NCBI GenBank assembly: GCA_013297655.1
Contig: JAAFHV010000015.1
Span: forward strand, 1-64,000
DNA from: Myxococcales bacterium
GTDB lineage: Bacteria > Myxococcota_A > Polyangia > Polyangiales > Polyangiaceae
Length of the DNA: 64,000 bases
Direction of reading: 5' to 3'
Position 1 is the stretch's first letter. Each line of letters opens with the position of its first letter. A program made the translations under genes and the position numbers. Shown here one piece after another: positions 58,955-64,000 of this stretch. Under the pieces are notes generated by a model. It saw nothing but the letters and a program-made list of their open reading frames with translations. It was not told the DNA's origin and did not search any database.

Positions 58955-61590
58955 GACTTGAGGACCTCTTTCCAGCCGTGATCGGCTCGCGCCGCGCGGA
59001 GGTTCTTCAGCAGATCGCTCGACTCGGATTCGAGCGCCGCGATGCGACCGCGAAGTCCCGAGACGCCTTCGGCCACCTCGGGGAAGACCTCTGCGACGAC
59101 TCGAGCCTCGAGCGAGAAACGAAGGAGCGCGCCCTCGTCGCGTGTGACGTGGAAGAACTTCGACGTGCCGAGGCTATCGAGCGCGACGCCGACCGCGCCG
59201 ACCTCGCCCGTCTCGAGGGCCGCCTTCGCCGCGTCGCCGAGGGGACGAAAGAACGCCTCGAGTTGCGCGACGGCGCGCTCGATCCGCTCGAGATCGAGCT
59301 GCCCCATCGAGGCGCGCAGCTCCTTCGGGAGCTCGCCCACCGCGCGGGTGAGCTCGGCGAGGGCCGCATCTGGGGGGCTATCGGGCGCTATTTTTGGCTC
59401 TTTGATGCGCGACGCGGCCTCGACGAGGGTGAACGCGAGCGACACCCGTTGCTCGGCGTTGCGAAGCGCGCGGTAGCCCGCGGCGTCGGACGTGGGACGT
59501 GGAGCCTTGCCGCGCGTCGCCTCTCGTTTCGCGAGCGCCATCGCCGCCATCTCGAGCAGCTCACGCGGGGCGAGCACGTTCTCGAGACCCCCGCGATCGA
59601 GCTCCGAGACCAAGGTGCCGATTTGAGCGACGAGATCCATGCGGTCCTCGGCGTCGAGCCGCTCGAACGCGGCGGTGAGGAGCGGCTTCACGCGCGGGCC
59701 GACGACCCGGGACTTGAGCTGTATCGCTTTGCCGCCCATCCCGTGGAACCTCGAGCCGAGGTCGTCGATGCGGACGAGCGTAGGGCCGAGGGCGGCGAGG
59801 ATCGCTCCGAGCTTCGACGCGTCGAGGCGGCCGAGGGCATCGGAGATCGCGTCGCGGAACGCGGTGTCCATGATCTCGACGACCTCGTCCTCGGCGCGGG
59901 CGAGCGCTTTTTCACGCGCCAAAGGCCACGATACGGTCGCCGGCACGTCGGCGCCGAGGCGATCGAGCCGCTCGCGCGACGCGAAGATACCCTCCACCTC
60001 CGTGAGCACGTCGCTCGCGCGCTTCGCGTAGTCCGAGAGGCTCGCGTCGGCCGGCATCTCCGCGTCGAGCGACGCTCCCACCTTGGTCGACATGAGGCTC
60101 GCCGCGTCGTCGAGCAGCGCTATCGCCCGGCCGCGGAGCCATCGCGCGAGGGGCCGCGTGCTCCCGGCCGACTTCTCGAGGCCCTGCGCGAGCTCTTCGA
60201 GCGCGGACGCGATTTCGATCGGCTGACCGCTCGCCGTACCTCCGCCCGCGCCCGCGCCCGCGAGGAGACCTTTTCGCACCGCGCGCTCGACGAGCGACGA
60301 CACGGTGTCCTCGAGGAGACGTTGCGCCTTCTCTGCTCCTGGCGCGCCGCTGTCGGCCGCGACCGCGATCTTCTGCGTCGTCGCGAGGAGGGCGCGCGTG
60401 TCACCTCCTGGCTTCGCGCGCTCCACCTCCCGCTCGAGGGCGCCGAGATCGACGAGATCCTTGGGAGGCTGCTTCGGAGATTTTTTCGGCTTCGTCAGCC
60501 TCGCGAGGGCGCGGTCGAAGATCTCTCGCTCGGTGCGCATGATCGAGAGCTGGCGGCGCTCCCGCGGATCGGTCTCGCGGGCGAGCAGCGCGGCGAGGTG
60601 ATCCGGCGGCGGGCCGGACAAAAGCAGGCTCAAGCGGAGCTTTTCGAAGTCCTCGAAGCTCACCTCTAGAGGTCTGGAAACATTGGTAATTTTGTCGAGC
60701 ACACACGCGGCGCGGAGCACCTTGCCGAGGCGCACCGCGGTGCGGGTGGAGAGGTAGCGCGTGGGGACGAACGACGGATCGTGGCGCGTCGCCGCGGCGA
60801 GATCGGCCTCCACGGTGGTCATGAGCTGCTCGAGGGTCTCGCAGAGCGAGTCGTCCATCGTGACCCGCTCGGTCGCGAGCTGGAGCACGTCGAGATCTTG
60901 GATCGTGAGCACGCTCTTCCATGCCCCGGTACGCGAGCCGCCCACCTGCGAGCGGAGCACGCGGCCCATCGAGCCCGGCGCGCCGAAGCCCTTCGGAACG
61001 AACGCGACGAACGCGATGCGATCGACGAACGCGAGCAAGGTCTCGCGCGAGCTCTCCAGCACCTCCGCGAGGTAGCGGTTCGTGGTCATGAGGGCGCACT
61101 CGATGAGCCCCGTCGTCACCTTCGTGCCCTGCTTCAGCTCGCGCTCGTTCAGCACGTTGAGCGTGGTGCGGAGGAGCATGTCGCGGCCGTCGAGGACCTC
61201 GTCCAAGAACGCGTGCACCGCGCCGAGCATGCCCTGATCGGTGAAGTGCTCGGTGCGACCGGTGGACATGAGCGTCTTGAAGTCGATCGGCCCCACCAGA
61301 TCGGTCTGGACGGTGCTCTCGGTGAACTGCCGCGCGAAGAGGCTGGGTTTCCCCGTGGTCTCGTCGAGGATGCGCCCGAGCACGGCGGTGGCGACGCCGC
61401 TCTTCGCGGTGCCGGGTGGGCCCGTCATGAGCACGTGCTCGCGCGACAAGAGCGCGAGCGACACCTGGGCGAGGAGATCGTCGCGCTCGACGAAGGTGCG
61501 GCCTAGCTCGGCGAAGAACCCACGAAATCGCCCAGCGGCGACCTCGAACGACGTGGCGGAAGGAAGGGAGGATCCGGGGGCGGAGGTCAC
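58951..61590 (-). CDS. MoxR-family AAA+ ATPase with long C-terminal extension (RavA-like)
   Basis: 879 residues from a GTG at 61590, which has GGAGG-like sequence upstream. The AAA+ core (about 25-300) has Walker A GPPGTAKS (57-64), Walker B AFLDEVLDGRDMLL and sensor ALMTTNRYL. From about 320 there is a very long helical extension, about twice that of E. coli RavA (498 residues in total). It overlaps the VWA gene (ATGA), forming one unit. A YHS lipoprotein gene lies 103 bp upstream on the same strand. The client is unknown; a membrane or respiratory complex would fit the family's known work. Confidence 0.9.
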   Translation of the reverse strand: MTSAPGSSLPSATSFEVAAGRFRGFFAELGRTFVERDDLLAQVSLALLSREHVLMTGPPGTAKSGVATAVLGRILDETTGKPSLFARQFTESTVQTDLVGPIDFKTLMSTGRTEHFTDQGMLGAVHAFLDEVLDGRDMLLRTTLNVLNERELKQGTKVTTGLIECALMTTNRYLAEVLESSRETLLAFVDRIAFVAFVPKGFGAPGSMGRVLRSQVGGSRTGAWKSVLTIQDLDVLQLATERVTMDDSLCETLEQLMTTVEADLAAATRHDPSFVPTRYLSTRTAVRLGKVLRAACVLDKITNVSRPLEVSFEDFEKLRLSLLLSGPPPDHLAALLARETDPRERRQLSIMRTEREIFDRALARLTKPKKSPKQPPKDLVDLGALEREVERAKPGGDTRALLATTQKIAVAADSGAPGAEKAQRLLEDTVSSLVERAVRKGLLAGAGAGGGTASGQPIEIASALEELAQGLEKSAGSTRPLARWLRGRAIALLDDAASLMSTKVGASLDAEMPADASLSDYAKRASDVLTEVEGIFASRERLDRLGADVPATVSWPLAREKALARAEDEVVEIMDTAFRDAISDALGRLDASKLGAILAALGPTLVRIDDLGSRFHGMGGKAIQLKSRVVGPRVKPLLTAAFERLDAEDRMDLVAQIGTLVSELDRGGLENVLAPRELLEMAAMALAKREATRGKAPRPTSDAAGYRALRNAEQRVSLAFTLVEAASRIKEPKIAPDSPPDAALAELTRAVGELPKELRASMGQLDLERIERAVAQLEAFFRPLGDAAKAALETGEVGAVGVALDSLGTSKFFHVTRDEGALLRFSLEARVVAEVFPEVAEGVSGLRGRIAALESESSDLLKNLRAARADHGWKEVLKS

Positions 61591-61693
61591 CGCCCGAGGG
61601 TACGTTCTCTCGCGCGCGCTTTGGGCGGAAATGCGGCGCGCGGCTCGGCCGGGAGGCGACGAGCCGCGCGAATTCACGCCGTGACGCGCGTGA

Positions 61694-61993
61694 TCAGCTC
61701 TTGCTGCCGCCGAGGTACTTCGCGGGGTCGGCCTTGAACTTCGCCGCGCAGCCGGAGCAGCAGAAGTAATAGGTCTTTCCGTCGTGCTCGGCCTTCGGCG
61801 AGCTGTCCGACACGGTGAACTCTTCTTTCGAGATGAGGCAGGTGGTCTTGTCGCCGACCTTCGCGTCACCGGGCGCCTTCACGTCGCCGGCGGTGGTCTT
61901 CGGGGCTTCGGGAGGAGTGGGCGTCGCGGCTCCGCCACACGCGGCAGCGGCGAGGCAGAGGACGACGGCAGAGGCAAGAGCGAGGTGCTTCAC
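61694..61993 (-). CDS. Lipoprotein with YHS/TRASH-type metal-binding domain
   Basis: 99 residues from a GTG at 61993 (AAGGA seven nt upstream). Lipobox AAAACGG (Cys about 20). The C-terminal domain has CLISKEEF and YYFCCSGCAAKFKADPAKYL, the YHS pattern that binds copper or other soft metals through Cys residues. It would sit in the periplasm as a metal sensor or carrier. It precedes the MoxR/VWA pair on the same strand; a metallation role for that pair is possible but speculative. Confidence 0.85.
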   Translation of the reverse strand: MKHLALASAVVLCLAAAACGGAATPTPPEAPKTTAGDVKAPGDAKVGDKTTCLISKEEFTVSDSSPKAEHDGKTYYFCCSGCAAKFKADPAKYLGGSKS

Positions 61994-62376
61994 GGGATAT
62001 CCTTTCGAGTCGATCCACATAGCGACGGGGACAGTATCGGGTTCGAGGTGAGGCGTCACCGGAACGCGAGCCGGATCACGATTCGACGGACGGCTCTGCC
62101 GACCCGGCAAGGCGACGCGGCCGCGCCCGACGATGCCCGCACAACGGCCCGAGCTCTGCGGGCACCGGCTCGAACCCGCACATGGCGTGGCGCGCGCAGG
62201 TCAGCGCTCGCGGCGCGACGCCTCGTGAATCTCCGCCCGCAGATCGCATCGGTGCGATCTCCCGAATCGCACGCAACGCCGTTCGAGCGCGGCGATCACG
62301 CGCGTTGCCCACATTTCTTACACATGTAGGTGCGGCACGCCCCTTGCGAGGCGCCGAGGCAGAAAGAGGTGCTCGG
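61994..62376. other. 383-bp divergent intergenic region
   Basis: Separates the divergent YHS lipoprotein and Cys-rich lipoprotein genes, so it holds both promoters. No clear promoter, repeat or small gene was found. Confidence 0.4.
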
Positions 62377-63087
62377 ATGGATCGAATCGTTGGCAATCTC
62401 CTGTTCGTTGGGTTTCTCGCTGTTCTCGGCGTCGCGTGCTCGGCCGAGACGGACGACGAAGCCACCGCTTCCGAAAGCGAGTCGGCGATCGACAGCGAGT
62501 GCAGCGGCAAATTCAACGGCGACACGTGCGGCAACGGCGGGCCGGCGGGCACGAACGTGAAGCTCTGCTACCGCGGCAAGTGCAAGCAGTCGTGCGGCGC
62601 AGGGATCCTCGGCGGCCCGACCGAGGCGATCCTTTGCGGCCTCGGAGTGACCTGCCGCACCATCCCGGGCCTCTTGGCAGGCAACGGGAACCAGGTCGGC
62701 GGCCTGTGCAACTCGAATATCCGCTCCGACTTCCCGACGGACATCAACACCTGCGACAACGGCGTCGCCTTGGGCGGCTGCGCCACCGGTGGCGGGACGC
62801 GATACAAGTGTGTCGCGCCGGGCGGCCGCCCCTCGCCGGCCCAGGCCCAGGGCGGAACCGACTTGCGCTACCAGTGGGCCGCTTGCCCGGCGCGATCGTG
62901 CACGTGCACCGAGACGGCCACGAGGCCCACGACCTGCGACAACAACACTCCCCGAAACACGTGCGCGACCGGCGGCGGCGGGCGCAGGTTCAAGTGCATC
63001 AACCCGGGTGGCGCGTCGCAGGCGGCCGTCACCAACTCCCAGTGGCAGGCCTGCCCGGCGAACGTGACTGCCCCAGGGTGCTGCTGA
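62377..63087 (+). CDS. Cys-rich lipoprotein with two repeated modules
   Basis: 236 residues from ATG 62377 (GAGG upstream). Lipobox GVACS. The mature part has about 20 Cys. The C-terminal half has two similar modules of about 45 residues: each begins TCDN, has CATGGG, then KC-(V/I)-PGG, and ends QW-ACP. The middle has GKFNGDTCGNGG, LCYRGKCKQSCG and LCGLGVTCRTIPG. It is clearly a disulfide-rich surface protein; no family recognised. It is convergent with the FAD oxidase gene. Confidence 0.8.
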   Translation: MDRIVGNLLFVGFLAVLGVACSAETDDEATASESESAIDSECSGKFNGDTCGNGGPAGTNVKLCYRGKCKQSCGAGILGGPTEAILCGLGVTCRTIPGLLAGNGNQVGGLCNSNIRSDFPTDINTCDNGVALGGCATGGGTRYKCVAPGGRPSPAQAQGGTDLRYQWAACPARSCTCTETATRPTTCDNNTPRNTCATGGGGRRFKCINPGGASQAAVTNSQWQACPANVTAPGCC

Positions 63088-63109
63088 GCGCGGGGAGGCG
63101 GGAGCAGCG

Positions 63110-63136
63110 CCGCGCGTGACGTATCAACACGCGCGG
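63110..63136. terminator. Hairpin between convergent genes, overlapping the oxidase stop
   Basis: CCGCGCGTG/CACGCGCGG, a perfect 9-bp stem with a 9-nt loop. The right arm and loop include the last codons of the minus-strand oxidase gene. It follows the lipoprotein stop by about 23 nt, so it best serves the plus strand. Confidence 0.5.
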
Positions 63137-64000
63137 TGCGATTGGGCCGGGAAGATTTTTCCCGGGTTCAACAGGCCCTTCGGATCGAAGACCCGTTTGA
63201 CGTCTTGTTGGAGCCGAATCAGCTCCGGTGCTTGTTCGAGGGTCATGTAGGAGGCCTTCGCGACGCCGATTCCGTGCTCGCCCGAGAGGGTGCCCCCGAG
63301 CTCCACCGTCGCGCGCATGAGCGCGGCCACCGCGCGATCGACCGCGGGATACTCCGCCATGTCGTTCCATAGGAAATTCACGTGCAGGTTGCCGTCACCG
63401 GCGTGCCCGTAGGTGAGGTGGCGCACGCGGTGTTCTTCGCCGATCGCGTGGGTGCGATCGAGCAGCTCGGTGATGCGGCTGCGCGGCACGACGATGTCCT
63501 CCGAGAGTTTGTACTTTGCAAGCTTCCGGGTGGCGGGGGAGAGCGCGCGCCGTGCTTCCCACAGGCGGTCCCGCGCCGCCGCGTCTTGCGCGACCTGCAC
63601 CTCGAGAATGCCGGACGCAGACGACAGGGCCTCCCCTGCCCTCTCGAAGGCCTCTTCTGCTGCGCGCGGCGCGCCGTCGACCTCGACCAAGAGCAGCGCG
63701 CCGGCGCGGGGATCGACCGGGGCTCCGCTGGCACGAAGCGCGACCAAGGTCTCGCGGTCCATGAGCTCGAGGCAACGCGGGACGTGACCTTCGCGCACGA
63801 GGGCGCTCACGGCGGTCGCGGCGTCGCGCGGGCTGTCGAAGAGCGCGAGCAACGTGTGCACGCTCGCGGGCTTCCGCACGAGGCGGAGCGTGATCTCCGA
63901 GAACACGGCGAGGGTGCCTTCGCTGCCAACGAGGAGCGCCGTCACGTCGTAGCCGGTGACGCCTTTGATGGTGCGGCGCCCCGGCTTCACGATCGTGCCG
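63124..64000 (-). CDS. GlcD/lactate-dehydrogenase-type FAD-linked oxidase, C-terminal part
   Basis: The frame is open to the window edge, so the start is missing; about 291 residues are seen. The end of the FAD-binding domain (KGVTGYDVTALLVGSEGTL) is followed by the C-terminal FAD-oxidase domain: ELMDRETLVAL, TYGHAGDGNLHVNF with metal/substrate His residues, ELGGTLSGEHGIG and VFDPKGLLNPGKIFP. The family oxidises 2-hydroxy acids such as D-lactate or glycolate and passes electrons to the respiratory chain or to iron-sulfur partners. Substrate cannot be told from this part. No partner gene is visible in the window. Confidence 0.92.
   Translation of the reverse strand, partial: GTIVKPGRRTIKGVTGYDVTALLVGSEGTLAVFSEITLRLVRKPASVHTLLALFDSPRDAATAVSALVREGHVPRCLELMDRETLVALRASGAPVDPRAGALLLVEVDGAPRAAEEAFERAGEALSSASGILEVQVAQDAAARDRLWEARRALSPATRKLAKYKLSEDIVVPRSRITELLDRTHAIGEEHRVRHLTYGHAGDGNLHVNFLWNDMAEYPAVDRAVAALMRATVELGGTLSGEHGIGVAKASYMTLEQAPELIRLQQDVKRVFDPKGLLNPGKIFPAQSHRAC

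Overview
The window is GC-rich throughout and its coding regions strongly prefer G or C at third codon positions. Ser/Thr protein kinases, an FHA-domain sigma-54 activator, many stand-alone receivers, hybrid histidine kinases, numerous lipoproteins and secreted Cys-rich proteins together point to a myxobacterium, probably of the Polyangia (Sorangium/Labilithrix-like) type. This is inferred from gene content, because no rRNA or other phylogenetic marker is present. I found no CRISPR array, complete tRNA, rRNA, intact insertion sequence or prophage.

Layout. 1-6.4 kb: a minus-strand chemosensory trio (receiver, CheX-like protein, CheA-like kinase cut by the window edge), then a c-di-GMP phosphodiesterase and a four-PAS histidine kinase. 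6.4-9.4 kb: a gene-poor, decayed-looking stretch with an orphan MqsA-type regulator, a frameshifted secreted gene and degenerate repeats. 9.4-20 kb: a Ser/Thr kinase and an FHA/sigma-54 activator face a shortened sigma-54 AAA+ protein lacking the sigma-54 contact loop. Next to them is a translationally coupled four-gene envelope operon (PEGA/beta-barrel protein, lipoprotein, OmpA-type lipoprotein, second barrel). 20-29 kb: asparagine synthetase plus acyl carrier protein, a ketopantoate-reductase-like enzyme, two more Ser/Thr kinases, and a cytochrome c lipoprotein coupled to an ECF sigma factor.

29-33 kb carries a compact three-gene enzyme cassette: a divergent tryptophan-2,3-dioxygenase homologue, a kynureninase-like PLP enzyme and an O-methyltransferase. 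The dioxygenase homologue keeps both haem-site histidines but lacks two substrate-binding motifs of true TDO, so the cassette may make an unknown methylated tryptophan-derived metabolite. 33-41 kb is a signalling block (FIST sensor, hybrid kinase with three receivers, receiver; Hpt, receiver, PilZ-like/receiver, double receiver) surrounding a five-haem outer-surface cytochrome. This suggests a redox- or ligand-responsive phosphorelay.

41-55 kb holds lipoproteins, a VWA-like lipoprotein, a beta-hydroxylase-like protein and an operon of DUF350 membrane protein, glutathionylspermidine-synthase-like ATP-grasp ligase and two unknown proteins. It also holds an atypical monothiol DsbA-like protein, a beta-barrel protein and an acyltransferase. 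55-64 kb has a 2OG-Fe(II) oxygenase, a greatly enlarged RavA/ViaA-like MoxR-VWA pair, a YHS lipoprotein, a Cys-rich repeat lipoprotein and a truncated GlcD-type FAD oxidase.

A short imperfect-palindrome repeat occurs as four tandem copies near 4 kb and as single copies near 29.8 and 54.5 kb. A separate 24-bp tandem repeat with CAATTG palindromes lies upstream of a small lipoprotein gene near 54.5 kb.
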